From positions 1-64,000 of the forward strand of contig JAAXXY010000004.1 in assembly GCA_013334225.1 (NCBI GenBank): DNA of 64,000 bases, written 5' to 3'. Below the pieces are notes generated by a model that saw only the letters and a list, made by a program, of their open reading frames with translations, was not told the DNA's origin and ran no database searches. Positions 1-12,843 of the stretch are shown piece by piece; the first letter of the stretch is position 1, and each line of letters starts with the position of its first letter. Origin of the DNA: Chlorobiaceae bacterium. Its GTDB lineage: Bacteria > Bacteroidota > Chlorobiia > Chlorobiales > Chlorobiaceae. Both the position numbers and the translations under genes were made by a program.

Positions 1-324
1 AATATCCATCATACCCTGAAAAAGAATCCGCTGAAAGCCACGGACCTGCAGGAGTTCGTGGAGTGCTACAATCCTGAAAACCGTTACAGACGCAAGGAAA
101 CCTGGTCGCCGGAAAATACCGACGGACGCTGGCGCAGATACACCTACGAGGAGATCGCCGCCCGCGACAAAACGAACCTCGACATCTTCTGGCTCAAGGA
201 TAAAAGCCTCGCTGACCTCGACAACCTCCCCGACCCTGATTTATTGGCCGGAGAAATCATTGAAAACCTCGAAGCCGGGCTTTCAAGCTTCCGGGAAATC
301 ATGGGAGTGCTGAACGGGAAATAA
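1..324 (+). CDS. hsdM: Type I restriction-modification DNA methyltransferase (HsdM), C-terminal end
   Basis: The frame is open from the first base to a TAA stop at 322-324, so this is the last 107 residues of a longer gene that enters from the left. The end reads as the C-terminus of a type I N6-adenine methyltransferase M subunit: an ARDKTNLDIFWLKDKS segment, then a DNLPDP acidic stretch and a helical tail. That tail is typical of HsdM proteins, which modify host DNA together with an HsdS specificity subunit. The catalytic NPPF domain is outside the window. No hsdS or hsdR follows; the next gene is rnhB, so any partners must lie to the left. Confidence 0.75.
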   Translation, partial: NIHHTLKKNPLKATDLQEFVECYNPENRYRRKETWSPENTDGRWRRYTYEEIAARDKTNLDIFWLKDKSLADLDNLPDPDLLAGEIIENLEAGLSSFREIMGVLNGK

Positions 325-437
325 ATTTTATTCCAACCTCTCCTTTATATTCCGGATATGATGTAAATTAAGGGTATATAAAACTTGCTGAGACTCTTGC
401 TAAACTTTGCTGAACTGATGCCAACACCGACACAATT

Positions 438-1064
438 ATGAACACCGAGTACGAATGGCCATTGTGGCAAACGGCAAAGCTTGTCTGCGGTATCGATGAA
501 GCCGGGCGGGGACCGCTTGCCGGGCCGGTTGTTGCAGCGGCGGTGGTATTTCCCCGCCGGTTCAGACCGGAGGAGAGTGAAACCCCCATGCTTTGCGCTA
601 TCGACGATTCTAAAAAGCTTTCGCCAAGGGAACGCGAAGAGCTTGTCCCGCTCATCAAGGCACATGCGCAAGCGTGGGCAGTTGCCGTTGTTGAAGCTGA
701 AACCATCGACAGGATCAATATCCTGCAGGCCACCATGCTCGCCATGAACCAGGCGGTCGAATCGCTTCAGAAAACTCCCGATTACCTGCTCGTTGACGGC
801 AACCGGTTCAAACCTCACCTTCCGATCAAGTATGAAACCGTTGTGAAAGGAGATTCCAAGGTGTTTTCGATCGCGGCAGCATCGATACTTGCAAAAACCT
901 GCCGGGACGAAATCATGAGAGTTCACAACCTCACCTTGCCTGAATACGGGTTCGACCGGCATTTCGGTTACCCCACCAGGGCACATGTGGAGGCTATCCG
1001 CCGGTACGGCCGAAGCCCTATTCATCGCAAAAGTTTCAAACTCCGCCAGTTGGGAGAAAAGTAA
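438..1064 (+). CDS. rnhB: Ribonuclease HII
   Basis: The 208-residue protein has the RNase HII core GIDEAGRG at residues 18-25, carrying the first catalytic Asp and Glu. A DDSKKLS segment and a DG-N motif follow further on. The enzyme removes ribonucleotides from RNA-DNA hybrids in the cytoplasm. Length fits the family. The ATG at 438 is the first in frame that gives a normal N-terminus. The following YraN-family gene begins 7 bases after the stop, and the rnhB-yraN pairing is common in bacteria, so the two are probably cotranscribed. Confidence 0.95.
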   Translation: MNTEYEWPLWQTAKLVCGIDEAGRGPLAGPVVAAAVVFPRRFRPEESETPMLCAIDDSKKLSPREREELVPLIKAHAQAWAVAVVEAETIDRINILQATMLAMNQAVESLQKTPDYLLVDGNRFKPHLPIKYETVVKGDSKVFSIAAASILAKTCRDEIMRVHNLTLPEYGFDRHFGYPTRAHVEAIRRYGRSPIHRKSFKLRQLGEK

Positions 1065-1071
1065 CTGCGGC

Positions 1072-1455
1072 ATGTATGATGCTCATCTACTCGGGCCGCA
1101 GGGGGAAAAAATCGCAGCCGATTACCTTTCCGGAAAAGGGTACAGGATCCTCGAGCGGAACTACCGCTTCCGGCGAAACGAGATCGACATTATTGCCCGT
1201 CATCGGGGAGTGCTCTGTTTTGTGGAAGTGAAAACCCGTTCATCTGATGAAAAGGGCGACCCGCTCGATGCGGTTACCCCGCAGAAACAGCAGGAGATCA
1301 TCAAGGCGGCAAAATCCTACCTGTTCCGTAACGGAGGGATGGATACCGATTGCAGATTCGATGTCGTGGCCGTAAGGGTTCGGGAGATGGGGCAGGGCCT
1401 GATATCCTCGTTCACGGTCGAACATGTCATCGACGCGTTCTGGGCTGCATCATGA
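1072..1455 (+). CDS. YraN family (UPF0102) endonuclease-like protein
   Basis: This is a 127-residue protein of the YraN/UPF0102 family. It shows the nuclease-fold signature NEID at residues 36-39 followed by EVK at 52-54, the pattern of a PD-(D/E)xK active site. The biological role of the family is unsettled. The ATG at 1072 gives the usual family start (MYDAHLLG, then GEKIAADYL). An earlier in-frame ATG at 985 lies inside rnhB and would add 29 unlikely residues. The gene closely follows rnhB and precedes gyrB by 77 bases. Confidence 0.88.
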   Translation: MYDAHLLGPQGEKIAADYLSGKGYRILERNYRFRRNEIDIIARHRGVLCFVEVKTRSSDEKGDPLDAVTPQKQQEIIKAAKSYLFRNGGMDTDCRFDVVAVRVREMGQGLISSFTVEHVIDAFWAAS

Positions 1456-1517
1456 TCGATAAAGCAAGCATATGACTCTATTTTTCTTATCTTGTATATC
1501 AGAATTCTTTACAATAG

Positions 1518-4787
<3,270 letters not shown>

Positions 4788-4917
4788 GCAAAAACTCCTT
4801 CCGTATAGATAGTTTTAAATTCTCCTGTCAGTGAACCATCCCTTGCGCAACTACTGATGTTCATCAGGGATGGGATTGTCGGGAAACGGTTTCCGGCCGT
4901 AATGAGAAATACCTCTG

Positions 4918-5853
4918 TCACGACTTCTGACCGCCTCTAAGATGAATCGCACTCTTTGAAAGCTTCACCCAGTCGAAGACAAGGGGTGCCGCGACAAAAA
5001 TCGATGAATAGGTACCAACGAGAATGCCCATGAATACTGCAAAAGCAAAACCTCTGATAGCCGGACCGGCAAAAAGGAACAGGACAAGTACGGAAAGCAG
5101 TACCGTTCCCGATGTAATGACCGTTCTGCTCAGCGTCTGGTTCATGCTCTCATTGAATATCCGCTCGTAATCGGCTGGTTTCTGGCCCCGGACTCGTTCC
5201 CTGATACGGTCATAAACAACAACAGTATCGGTGATTGAATAGCCCGCGATTGTCAGGAAAGCTGCAATGATACTCTGGTCGACTTCCAGCGGCATAAAAT
5301 CGAACAATCCGCCAAGCATGCTGAAAAGGCCCAGAACGCAGAGAATATCATGGAAAATCGCAATGACTCCAGCTGTTGCAAATTTGATTTCAAACCGGAA
5401 GCCTACATACAGCAGGATCGCAAGCAGTGATGCAATCAGTGCTTTTATAGCGGACAGTTTCAGATCGGATGCAATACTTGGTCCTACGGCGTCTATCCGG
5501 ACGATTTCATGCCTGTTTCCGGGAATCCGCAAATTCAGGGCATTTAAAAGCAGCGTCTTCAACTCGCCTGTATCGCCCTTGAATACCGTGCTCAAAAGGA
5601 AAGAACGGTCCATGCCGTACTGCTTCAGGGAACCGGACACACCGGATGCTTCGAGGGCTCCCCGGACCGTTGAGACATCGATATTCTTTTCGAATCTGAT
5701 AACGACCTCCGATCCTCCCCTGAAATCGATACCATAGTTAAGACCTTTGACCGCAAGAGAGATAAACCCCGCAATCAGCAGGACAAGGGAAATACCATAG
5801 GCTATTTTACGATGTCCGATAAAATTGAAGTTGGTCTTCTGAAAAATCCTCAT
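4918..5853 (-). CDS. secF: Protein translocase subunit SecF
   Basis: This 311-residue integral membrane protein has one N-terminal membrane helix, a periplasmic domain and five further helices. It shows the SecF signatures GLNYGIDFRGGSEV near the start and GYSITDTVVVYDRIRE in the middle. SecDF uses the proton-motive force to help pull secreted proteins through SecYEG. It starts 21 bases after secD ends and is surely cotranscribed with it. The final residues are polar and cytoplasmic. Confidence 0.96.
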   Translation of the reverse strand: MRIFQKTNFNFIGHRKIAYGISLVLLIAGFISLAVKGLNYGIDFRGGSEVVIRFEKNIDVSTVRGALEASGVSGSLKQYGMDRSFLLSTVFKGDTGELKTLLLNALNLRIPGNRHEIVRIDAVGPSIASDLKLSAIKALIASLLAILLYVGFRFEIKFATAGVIAIFHDILCVLGLFSMLGGLFDFMPLEVDQSIIAAFLTIAGYSITDTVVVYDRIRERVRGQKPADYERIFNESMNQTLSRTVITSGTVLLSVLVLFLFAGPAIRGFAFAVFMGILVGTYSSIFVAAPLVFDWVKLSKSAIHLRGGQKS

Positions 5854-5874
5854 TGGTTGAAACGTCTTGAAATA

Positions 5875-7728
5875 TTAACCGAAACTTTTTTCTGTGAGCA
5901 TGTTTTTACCGAGCAGGCCATTGAATATCTCTCTTGTCACGACGATGGCCGTAAACAGGCTTGCGGACGTACCGATCATGAGCGTAACTGCAAAACCCTG
6001 AATAGGACCGATTCCATAGGAATAGAGCAGGAAAGCAGCTACCAGTGTCGTTACATGCGAATCAAGAATAGAGGAGAAAGCCCTGTCATATCCCTGCGAC
6101 ACAGCGCTCATAACTGTTTTTCCTTCGGCAAGTTCCTCACGGACCCTTTCGTAGATGAGCACGTTTGCGTCAACCGCCATACCGATGGTCAGAACGATGC
6201 CGGCGATACCCGGAAGTGAAAGAGAGGCATTGAACCCGGCCAGCACGGAAAGCACGATAAGGATATTGAGCACCAGCGCTATATTTGCCGCTATACCAGC
6301 TTTTTTGTAATACACGAGCATAAAGCCGGAAACCGCAACAAATGACCATAAAAGGGAAAGCATACCGGCACGGATGTAATCAGCACCGAGTGAAGGCCCG
6401 ACCGTACGTTCTTCTGTAATTCTCACAGGAGCTGGAAGAGCACCGGCTTTGAGCACGATTTCGAGGTCTTTTGCCTCCTCGAGACTTTCGATGCCGTTGA
6501 TCACGGAGTTGCCGTTAGGAATCTTCGACTGAACAACGGGTGCACTGTAAACCGCATTGTCGAGCACGATGGCAACTCTTTTCCCGATATTTGCACCGGT
6601 AATCCGGGCCCATTTCGATGTTCCATCAGAGTTCATCGACATAAGCACTTCAGGCTGCGCTCCCTGGGAACCAAAGGTTGCTTTCGCTTCTGTGATGACA
6701 CCACCGGTAAGCTCCGGGGTCTTTTTTACAAGAAAAACCGTATAGATCTTATCTCCGGTTTTGCTGTTTACATCAGGTTTTGCGGAAATCAGCAGTTCTG
6801 TATCCGGAGGAAGAAGTGCCATTATATCATTACGATGGAACAGGCTGGCGACATATTCCTTTGAAGGTTCGTTCGTAAAAGCGGTTCCATTCTGATAAAC
6901 ACCGACAACATCGTAAAGCGGCCTTGAAGAAACCTTGCCTGCCGCAGCAACGGCAGAAGGAGCTGCCGGTTTACCGGGAACCGCAGCAGCAGATGCTGAA
7001 TCAGCAGGGATACTCTGGGTTCCGGCAGAAGCGTTCTGAATAAGGTATGTATTGATCTTGTCCAGTGTCCGCAGCAGAACCTCCGGTTCACGGAGCAGTC
7101 TGAATTCAAGTTTCGCTGTACCTTTCAAAAGGTTTCTTACCCTGTTTTCATCGGAAACACCGGGAAGTTCGATAATGATCTTCCTGCTTCCCTGAGTGGT
7201 GATAACCGGTTCAGCGACACCGTACTGGTCAATACGGTTCCGGATAATTTCCTTGGCGCGGTTAAGTGCATCTTCGGACTCTTTCTGAAGCTTTGTGGTC
7301 ACTTCCTTGTCTGTATTCCGGATATCATAGAAGTACCTGCTGAGAGGAATATTCTCTTTTTTAAACTCGGCGGCAAGAAGGTCGATCACCCTTTCATCGC
7401 TCGAGACCGTCTTTGCCCTGACAGCATCCATGATGGCAAAAAATTTCTCATCCTTGTTCCATGCTTTCTGATCGAAAAGGTCAACCTGATCAACTTCCAT
7501 GACAAGATGCATCCCGCCCTTCAGGTCAAGGCCAAGCTTGAGGCTTTTCTTGCGTGCATTTTCAATCTCGTCACGGTGGTTGATTGCAAACGTGAGACTG
7601 TCACGCGAGGAACCCAGGCTGTTGACCTGTTTCGTCAGTGAATAGTCCCGCCAGGTAGGCCATAATGACCAGATTGCCACAACAGTGACAACGACTATCA
7701 GAAAAAGATTAAAACGTTTATTTTTCAT
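5875..7728 (-). CDS. secD: Protein translocase subunit SecD
   Basis: This 617-residue membrane protein is the partner of SecF. The N-terminal helix is followed by [16 protein letters not shown], and then a large periplasmic region including [14 protein letters not shown] and [24 protein letters not shown]. An Ala/Pro/Ser-rich linker interrupts this region at roughly residues 240-270. The C-terminal bundle has [27 protein letters not shown]. The order secD-secF-surA-like on one strand puts three envelope-export genes together. A terminator hairpin at 7841 separates them from the upstream fcc/sox operon, so secD probably has its own promoter in 7729-7840. Confidence 0.96.
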   Translation of the reverse strand: MKNKRFNLFLIVVVTVVAIWSLWPTWRDYSLTKQVNSLGSSRDSLTFAINHRDEIENARKKSLKLGLDLKGGMHLVMEVDQVDLFDQKAWNKDEKFFAIMDAVRAKTVSSDERVIDLLAAEFKKENIPLSRYFYDIRNTDKEVTTKLQKESEDALNRAKEIIRNRIDQYGVAEPVITTQGSRKIIIELPGVSDENRVRNLLKGTAKLEFRLLREPEVLLRTLDKINTYLIQNASAGTQSIPADSASAAAVPGKPAAPSAVAAAGKVSSRPLYDVVGVYQNGTAFTNEPSKEYVASLFHRNDIMALLPPDTELLISAKPDVNSKTGDKIYTVFLVKKTPELTGGVITEAKATFGSQGAQPEVLMSMNSDGTSKWARITGANIGKRVAIVLDNAVYSAPVVQSKIPNGNSVINGIESLEEAKDLEIVLKAGALPAPVRITEERTVGPSLGADYIRAGMLSLLWSFVAVSGFMLVYYKKAGIAANIALVLNILIVLSVLAGFNASLSLPGIAGIVLTIGMAVDANVLIYERVREELAEGKTVMSAVSQGYDRAFSSILDSHVTTLVAAFLLYSYGIGPIQGFAVTLMIGTSASLFTAIVVTREIFNGLLGKNMLTEKSFG

Positions 7729-7840
7729 TGAAGATATCGCTTTGCTCTCGAAAGAAATAATTCAGCCAATATATAAAATGGGGTACTGATTAACTAACAA
7801 TCTGCAAACCTCCCTGCCAAGCCTTTTATCAATCAGTATA

Positions 7841-7880
7841 AAAGCAAAAACCCGGCTTTCGGGCCGGGTTTTTGCTTTTA
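7841..7880 (-). terminator. Rho-independent terminator after fccB
   Basis: A perfect 16-base-pair stem (7841-7856 with 7863-7878) closes a six-base loop TTTCGG. The G+C core CCCGGC/GCCGGG is flanked by A- and T-runs, so it can act in either direction. It lies 11 bases past the fccB stop and isolates the fcc/sox operon from secD. Confidence 0.85.
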
Positions 7881-7891
7881 TACGTTCAATA

Positions 7892-9184
7892 CTATCCCCA
7901 GGTATCGTGAATGATATTGTTATACCAGCCACGGGCGAAGCTTGCTTCCTCGCTGAGCTGATCCGCATCAGCATTGAGGGGGGTAAGGCCGCCCGAACCC
8001 GGAATTTCCACAATACCCTCGGCAGTCAGCTTGTACACGCCCGCAACAGAGATACCGTAGCTCGGGCCTATCAGGCTGTAACAGGTGTTTACCAGCGATG
8101 GAGCTGCGGGAACCTTTCCCTGCAGCAGTCTGACGATTGCGGCAGCGGCAACCTTACCCTGACTGCTTGCGGCAAAACCTGATTTAGGCATGGCACCAGC
8201 GATACTTGCATCGCCGATAACATGGATCCCGGGATGAATGGTGGATTCGAACGATATCGGATTTATCGGGCACCATCCCGTGGCATCGGTAAGCCCGGCA
8301 TCAAAAGCGATTTTACCGGCTTTCTGCGGTGGAATGATATTGATGACATCACCTTTTTCAACGCCGAATTCGGTAGTCACGGACATGGTGGGAGCATCGA
8401 CTTTAACCACCTTTCCACCGGTAACACTTGACCGCCATTCGATCATGCCGGGATACAGCTTTTCCCAGCCTTGCTTGAACAGTGCCTGCTTGGAAAATTT
8501 TTCCTTCGCATCGAGAATGAGAATTTTCGACTGCGGCTTCTTTTCTTTCAGGTAATGAGCAATGAGACTAGCCCGTTCGTAAGGCCCGGGAGGACACCTG
8601 AAGGGATTCCCGGGAGGACAGATAATGACCCGGCCGCCGTTGCGCATGGCAAGGAGCTGCTTCTGCAGCATGATGGTCTGCGGACCCGCCTGATATGCAT
8701 GAGGAATCCGGGAGTTTGCAACAGCCTCGCTGTAACCGGCAACGGCATCATATTTAAAATCGATGCCGGGAGAAACGACAAGACGATCGTAATTAAGCGT
8801 CGAGCCGTTTTTCAACTTGACTGCATTTCTGGCAGGATCGATTGAAACCGCGGCATCAGCGATAACGTTGATCTGGTATTTGTTTTTGAGAACGGTGTAG
8901 GTCTGTGTGATATCGTCCATGGTTTTCAGACCGCCGAGGACCCAGTTGCTGAAAGGACAGGTATAAAACGCTGCTTTCGGCTCGACAAGGGTCACGGAAA
9001 TGGATGGATCGAGTTTTTTGAGGTATTTTGCCGCAGCTGCCCCCCCGAATCCTCCACCGATGACAACAACTCTTTTGGATGCAGCAAAAGCGTTGTTTGA
9101 TGTTCCGAATATTCCAAGCGAAGCTCCGGCAACCCCGGTAACAAGAAGTTTATTGAAATCCCTGCGTGAAATTGAGTGACTCAT
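7892..9184 (-). CDS. fccB: Flavocytochrome c sulfide dehydrogenase, flavoprotein subunit
   Basis: This 430-residue protein oxidises sulfide in the periplasm and passes electrons to its haem partner FccA. It has a twin-arginine signal (SRRDFNKLL at 5-13), so it is exported folded with FAD. The FAD-binding GGGFGG follows at 43-48. Family landmarks are [21 protein letters not shown] with Cys197, and NTCYSL with Cys368; the last two cysteines are best placed to be the redox disulfide of this family, an assignment by memory of the family. The gene starts 14 bases after fccA ends, in one operon with soxY-soxZ-fccA. Related SoxF proteins are an alternative label, but the adjacent small cytochrome favours FccB. 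Confidence 0.92.
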   Translation of the reverse strand: MSHSISRRDFNKLLVTGVAGASLGIFGTSNNAFAASKRVVVIGGGFGGAAAAKYLKKLDPSISVTLVEPKAAFYTCPFSNWVLGGLKTMDDITQTYTVLKNKYQINVIADAAVSIDPARNAVKLKNGSTLNYDRLVVSPGIDFKYDAVAGYSEAVANSRIPHAYQAGPQTIMLQKQLLAMRNGGRVIICPPGNPFRCPPGPYERASLIAHYLKEKKPQSKILILDAKEKFSKQALFKQGWEKLYPGMIEWRSSVTGGKVVKVDAPTMSVTTEFGVEKGDVINIIPPQKAGKIAFDAGLTDATGWCPINPISFESTIHPGIHVIGDASIAGAMPKSGFAASSQGKVAAAAIVRLLQGKVPAAPSLVNTCYSLIGPSYGISVAGVYKLTAEGIVEIPGSGGLTPLNADADQLSEEASFARGWYNNIIHDTWG

Positions 9185-9198
9185 GTTTTTCCTCCGGC

Positions 9199-9582
9199 TT
9201 ATTTTTTATTGTGCGAGAGTCTTCCAAAATATTCGGCAATAAGCCGGATTTCCTCGTCAGTATATCCTTTGGCATGACGGCTCATTACTGTCGAATATCG
9301 GGCACCGGATTTGAACGCAAGCATGGATGCTTCGATATATTCAGTCGGTTTACCGTAAATTGAAGGAATGATGCCCACACTCTTGCCATCTGTACCATGA
9401 CATGATGTACATGATAAAGAGAGGACAAGTCCCCGTGGATTTTCTTCTGTAGCTTTAGCCGCGGATTCTCGAACAGGTTTCGCTTTAGCACTGCTTCCTG
9501 CAGCAAGAGCGACGCTTCCCGAAGTGATCACTGCGGAAGAGAATGCGCATGCAGTCAGCCACACTCTGAGATTCAACGCCAT
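9199..9582 (-). CDS. fccA: Flavocytochrome c, monohaem cytochrome subunit
   Basis: The 127-residue protein has a Sec signal peptide, a charged Ala/Lys linker, and one class I cytochrome c domain. The haem site is CTSCH at residues 58-62, and Met100 (in [11 protein letters not shown]) is the likely axial ligand. It would accept electrons from the FAD subunit FccB and pass them towards the photosynthetic electron chain. The start at 9582 is preceded by an AAGGAGA ribosome site. The frame stays open upstream, but that would add 26 residues before a normal signal peptide. A monohaem subunit agrees with what is known of green sulfur bacterial flavocytochrome c. Confidence 0.88.
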   Translation of the reverse strand: MALNLRVWLTACAFSSAVITSGSVALAAGSSAKAKPVRESAAKATEENPRGLVLSLSCTSCHGTDGKSVGIIPSIYGKPTEYIEASMLAFKSGARYSTVMSRHAKGYTDEEIRLIAEYFGRLSHNKK

Positions 9583-9659
9583 AACGTAGTTCTCCTTGTT
9601 TAGTGATAAGAATAAAATTGATAGCAATGGAAAAAGAAACGACCGAACATCTGAAAACA

Positions 9660-9968
9660 TTAAAGAACACGGGTTTCTGCGGCAAACTGAACATTTTTGC
9701 TGTCGAGAAACAATACCTTCAATATATCTCCCTTCACGCCTTTGAACCGGAACTGCAGAAAGGGATCTTTCGATACTGCGGGTCCCAGCTGGATGTCAAG
9801 CAGAGGAGCTCCATTCAACGTTACCGTTCCTGTTTTGATAAAATGTGCAGCAACGATATTGCCTGACTCGTCTTTTCTCGCACCGGACTCACTGGGATGA
9901 GGGATGACGACCTTTGCTGTAACAATACCACTCTCGTCCCGTGCAACGATTCTCACACTTTCGTTCAT
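9660..9968 (-). CDS. soxZ: SoxZ-like sulfur carrier complex subunit
   Basis: This 102-residue protein matches the SoxZ pattern throughout: [38 protein letters not shown], then [27 protein letters not shown] and a C-terminal strand. SoxZ has no signal peptide of its own and is normally carried out by the Tat signal of SoxY. The gene follows the SoxY-like gene by 28 bases and precedes fccA by 77. In classical Sox systems SoxYZ carries the sulfur substrate on a SoxY cysteine. Here no soxA, soxX, soxB or soxCD is nearby, so the pair may instead serve flavocytochrome c. That last point is inference. Confidence 0.85.
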   Translation of the reverse strand: MNESVRIVARDESGIVTAKVVIPHPSESGARKDESGNIVAAHFIKTGTVTLNGAPLLDIQLGPAVSKDPFLQFRFKGVKGDILKVLFLDSKNVQFAAETRVL

Positions 9969-9996
9969 TTATTTACAGATTCTGAATGAATTGATA

Positions 9997-10434
9997 TCAA
10001 CAGGCCTGTGCCACCACATCAACATGTACCGAAGACATGAAATACTTGCCGCCATCCCTGACAACGGCATAAAGCGTTGAGCTTTCTTTCATCTTGATAT
10101 TAAGCGAGAACCATGGAAGTGCGTTTTCATGGAGATCACAGACAAACACCAGAGGAGTGACATTTTTTTCGACAAAAAGAAAAATCCTGGTCCCTTTCAG
10201 TTCCGATATAACCTCAACAGGTACCATTGAACCGTCTGTTGCCACAACAGGAGCAACAATCGATATCTTGTCGGTTTTTACCATCTCTTTAGTTCCGAGA
10301 GCATTGATAAAAGCCTGTTCGATAGAGTCCTGCCGGAAACTGTTCGCACTCCATTCAGCAAACAGTTTTGCAGGCAATGCCAGTGAATAACCGGCAAAAA
10401 GCGCACCAAAGGCAAGAAATTGCCGTCTATCCAT
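9997..10434 (-). CDS. soxY: SoxY-like sulfur carrier protein with shortened C-terminal arm
   Basis: The 145-residue protein has a Tat signal (DRRQFLAFGALFAGYSLALP) and a SoxY immunoglobulin-like body. The segment EQAFINALG, then DKISIVAPVVATDGSMVPVEV, is typical of the family. In canonical SoxY the protein ends in a flexible GGCGG arm whose cysteine carries the sulfur. This protein ends VVAQAC and stops directly after the cysteine. The bases after the stop encode no Gly-Cys-Gly-Gly in any frame, so a simple sequencing frameshift is not the cause. It is the first gene of the soxY-soxZ-fccA-fccB operon. Whether it still carries sulfur is open. Confidence 0.8.
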   Translation of the reverse strand: MDRRQFLAFGALFAGYSLALPAKLFAEWSANSFRQDSIEQAFINALGTKEMVKTDKISIVAPVVATDGSMVPVEVISELKGTRIFLFVEKNVTPLVFVCDLHENALPWFSLNIKMKESSTLYAVVRDGGKYFMSSVHVDVVAQAC

Positions 10435-10512
10435 TTGGAATCATCAAAGTTGGTTACAGTGGATATCCTCTTTAAAGGCCTGCAAAAAGCGGACACAGGG
10501 ATTCTATTAACA

Positions 10513-10541
10513 ATTATAAATAATCAAATCATATTATGCAA
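10513..10541 (-). promoter_or_regulatory. Candidate sigma-70-type promoter for soxY-soxZ-fccA-fccB
   Basis: On the minus strand a perfect TATAAT (10513-10518) lies 17 bases downstream of TTGCAT (10536-10541), which shares the TTG of the usual -35 element. The start of transcription would lie about 70 bases before the soxY ATG. It is a sequence match only. Confidence 0.45.
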
Positions 10542-10884
10542 TATTTTTTTTGTATAAAAGGGACACGGCAGCATATGACTACGCAACAGACACGCTGCCG
10601 ATTTAATGGTTTAAATCAGCCTGGCAAGCTCAAATACAATCAGTTAAGAACGTATTGTATACCGAAACACTGCAAGAAAGGCATTTTTTGACACGCCTCC
10701 GTCAATCTTCACAATTCGAGATTGAAAATGATCATGGCACATTATTTAACTGATGCTCCGTTTTTCCCTGGCATCCCCGGCATCGTATGATCAACCAAAC
10801 CACAAGAGGAGAAGATCGGACATGAATCGCGTTATTATTTGTATCTTTGTGCTGATTGTTCAAGAACAGTCAAAAGAGTCAGCA

Positions 10885-10900
10885 TGTTTCACGTGAAACG
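10885..10900. promoter_or_regulatory. parS-like ParB binding site, copy 1
   Basis: TGTTTCACGTGAAACG differs from the 16-base bacterial parS palindrome TGTTTCACGTGAAACA only at the last base. It lies 12 bases before the mnmG start. parS sites cluster near the origin and load ParB for chromosome partitioning, which fits the dnaA region about 9-10 kb away. parA and parB are not in the window. Confidence 0.85.
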
Positions 10901-10911
10901 ATGAAAAGTCA

Positions 10912-12777
10912 ATGTATGATGTCATAATCGCCGGAGCAGGTCACGCTGGTTGTGAAGCCGCTTTGTCCGCAGCAAGAATGGGTTGCTCATGCCTGCTTGT
11001 AACTACCGACCTGAATGCCGTTGCCCGCATGTCCTGTAATCCTGCAATAGGAGGAGTTGCCAAAGGGCAGATCACAAGAGAAATTGATGCTCTCGGCGGT
11101 GAAATGGCTAAAGCAATCGATGCAACTGCCATTCAGTTCAGATTGCTTAACAGAAGCAAGGGTCCTGCGATGCATTCACCGAGAGCACAGGCGGACCGTA
11201 CACTGTATTCGCTCTATATGAGGAAGGTAATCGAACAGGAAAAAAATATCGACCTTCTCCAGGATACGGTTATCGGTATCGATTGCCTCTCTGGTTTGTT
11301 GAATGGAGTAAAACTATCTTCCGGACGGATTGTCAGATGTACCACAGCCATACTTACCTGCGGGACATTCCTGAACGGCCTTATTCATATCGGGATGAAC
11401 CATTATGCAGGAGGAAGGACAGTCGCCGAACCACCCGTCTGCGGACTTTCTGAAAGCCTTGTCAATCTCGGTTTCAGCTATGGAAGACTGAAAACCGGTA
11501 CACCTCCCCGGATCGATGCACGCAGTGTTGATTATTCACTTGTTGAGGAACAGAGAGGTGATGATCAGCCGGTTTTCTTTTCGTTCTTGAGCAAACTGCA
11601 GCATGAAATCCGCCAGAAGAGCTGCTTTGTAACAAAAACAACGTCGGAAACCCATGAAATCCTGAAAACAGGATTTGACCGATCGCCTCTTTTCACCGGA
11701 AAAGTACAGGGTGTCGGTCCGCGTTACTGTCCGTCGATTGAAGACAAGATCTTCCGCTTTCCCGATAAGGACAGTCACCATATTTTTCTCGAACCGGAAG
11801 GATATGATACAAATGAAATGTATGTGAACGGTTTCTCTACATCTTTACCGGAAGAAATACAAATCGCTGCATTGAGGACGGTTCCCGGCTTGAAGGACGT
11901 TAAAACAATACGACCCGGATATGCCATCGAATACGACTATTTCTTTCCGTATCAGATCAAAAATACACTCGAAACAAAACTTGTCGAAAACCTCTATTTC
12001 GCCGGTCAGATAAACGGCACATCTGGCTATGAGGAAGCTGCTGCCCAGGGATTGATTGCAGGAATAAACGCTGCTCTCAAAATTCAGAAAAGACAACCCT
12101 TGATTCTGAAACGATCCGACGCCTATATCGGCGTACTCATTGATGACCTGATCACAAAAGAGACAAAAGAACCATACCGGATGTTCACTTCATCAGCCGA
12201 GTACCGTTTACAGCTCCGTCATGACAATGCTGATATCAGGCTGCTTGAATTCGCCTCTTATGCCGGTATAGTCGATCAGGAGACCTGTGCCGCAAGGAAC
12301 AGGAAGATAATACTTATCGATAAGCTGAAACAACTCTGCAGGTCTTCAAAACTTTCAGCTGACAAGATTAATATACTATTGACAAAACATGGTTATCCCG
12401 CCGTCGTATCACCACAGAATGCCGTGAATCTGGTTAAACGTCCAGGTATTCATTTTCATATGCTGCTCGAAGCTTCCGTAAATTTTTCCGACTCTGTTCT
12501 CGCCGTTACCAGCGATCCTTCTATTCATGAACAAATCGATATTGATCTGAAATATGAGGGATATCTCAAAAGAGAGCTGCTGATGGCAGAAAAAATTCAG
12601 CGTCTTGAATCTCATCAAATCCCCGTATCTTACAACTACGACTCCGTTGCCGGTTTGTCTAACGAAGGCCGGGAAAAGCTGAAAAAGTACAGGCCCGAGA
12701 CTATCGGCCAGGCTTCGAGGATCCTCGGTGTTTCTCCTTCTGATATTTCTGTGCTCATGATTCATCTAGGACGTTGA
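10912..12777 (+). CDS. mnmG: tRNA uridine-5-carboxymethylaminomethyl modification enzyme MnmG (GidA)
   Basis: The 621-residue protein has the FAD-binding dinucleotide fold [17 protein letters not shown] at residues 7-23 and the MnmG signatures [34 protein letters not shown] and [15 protein letters not shown]. With MnmE it modifies the wobble uridine of several tRNAs. Length matches the family. The gene is bracketed by parS-like sites at 10885 and 12789. In many bacteria mnmG is near the origin beside rsmG and parAB; here those neighbours are absent. Confidence 0.97.
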   Translation: MYDVIIAGAGHAGCEAALSAARMGCSCLLVTTDLNAVARMSCNPAIGGVAKGQITREIDALGGEMAKAIDATAIQFRLLNRSKGPAMHSPRAQADRTLYSLYMRKVIEQEKNIDLLQDTVIGIDCLSGLLNGVKLSSGRIVRCTTAILTCGTFLNGLIHIGMNHYAGGRTVAEPPVCGLSESLVNLGFSYGRLKTGTPPRIDARSVDYSLVEEQRGDDQPVFFSFLSKLQHEIRQKSCFVTKTTSETHEILKTGFDRSPLFTGKVQGVGPRYCPSIEDKIFRFPDKDSHHIFLEPEGYDTNEMYVNGFSTSLPEEIQIAALRTVPGLKDVKTIRPGYAIEYDYFFPYQIKNTLETKLVENLYFAGQINGTSGYEEAAAQGLIAGINAALKIQKRQPLILKRSDAYIGVLIDDLITKETKEPYRMFTSSAEYRLQLRHDNADIRLLEFASYAGIVDQETCAARNRKIILIDKLKQLCRSSKLSADKINILLTKHGYPAVVSPQNAVNLVKRPGIHFHMLLEASVNFSDSVLAVTSDPSIHEQIDIDLKYEGYLKRELLMAEKIQRLESHQIPVSYNYDSVAGLSNEGREKLKKYRPETIGQASRILGVSPSDISVLMIHLGR

Positions 12778-12788
12778 AATATTCAAAA

Positions 12789-12804
12789 TGTTTCACGTGA
12801 AACA
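12789..12804. promoter_or_regulatory. parS-like ParB binding site, copy 2 (perfect)
   Basis: TGTTTCACGTGAAACA is a perfect match to the 16-base parS consensus. The symmetry extends to a 24-base palindrome (12785-12808, AAAA on the left and TTTT on the right). It lies 11 bases past the mnmG stop. The flanking T-run could also help end mnmG transcription, but the palindrome has no loop, so that is a weak suggestion. Confidence 0.9.
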
Positions 12805-12843
12805 TTTTTTCTTCCTTATAATTTATTAGCCGGTTCAGGGCTT

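Larger units (their letters stand above)
10435..10911. other. 477-base gap between soxY and mnmG (divergent)
   Basis: This gap separates the minus-strand sox/fcc operon from plus-strand mnmG. It holds a good promoter candidate for soxY and an AT-rich stretch (about 10508-10556). It also has a 7-base-pair stem CGGCAGC/GCTGCCG at 10566-10600, a possible 24-codon ORF at 10822-10896, and a parS-like palindrome at 10885-10900. I see no RNA gene or conserved protein in it. Confidence 0.6.

Noticed and set aside
345..1073. Long minus-strand frame opposite rnhB
   Set aside because: It is the antisense shadow of rnhB, which has clear catalytic motifs; the minus-strand translation has none.
4836..4873. 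Possible terminator between secF and the SurA-like gene
   Set aside because: CCATCCCT/AGGGATGG can pair, but the loop is 22 bases, an alternative hairpin CTGATG/CATCAG competes, and no T-run follows.
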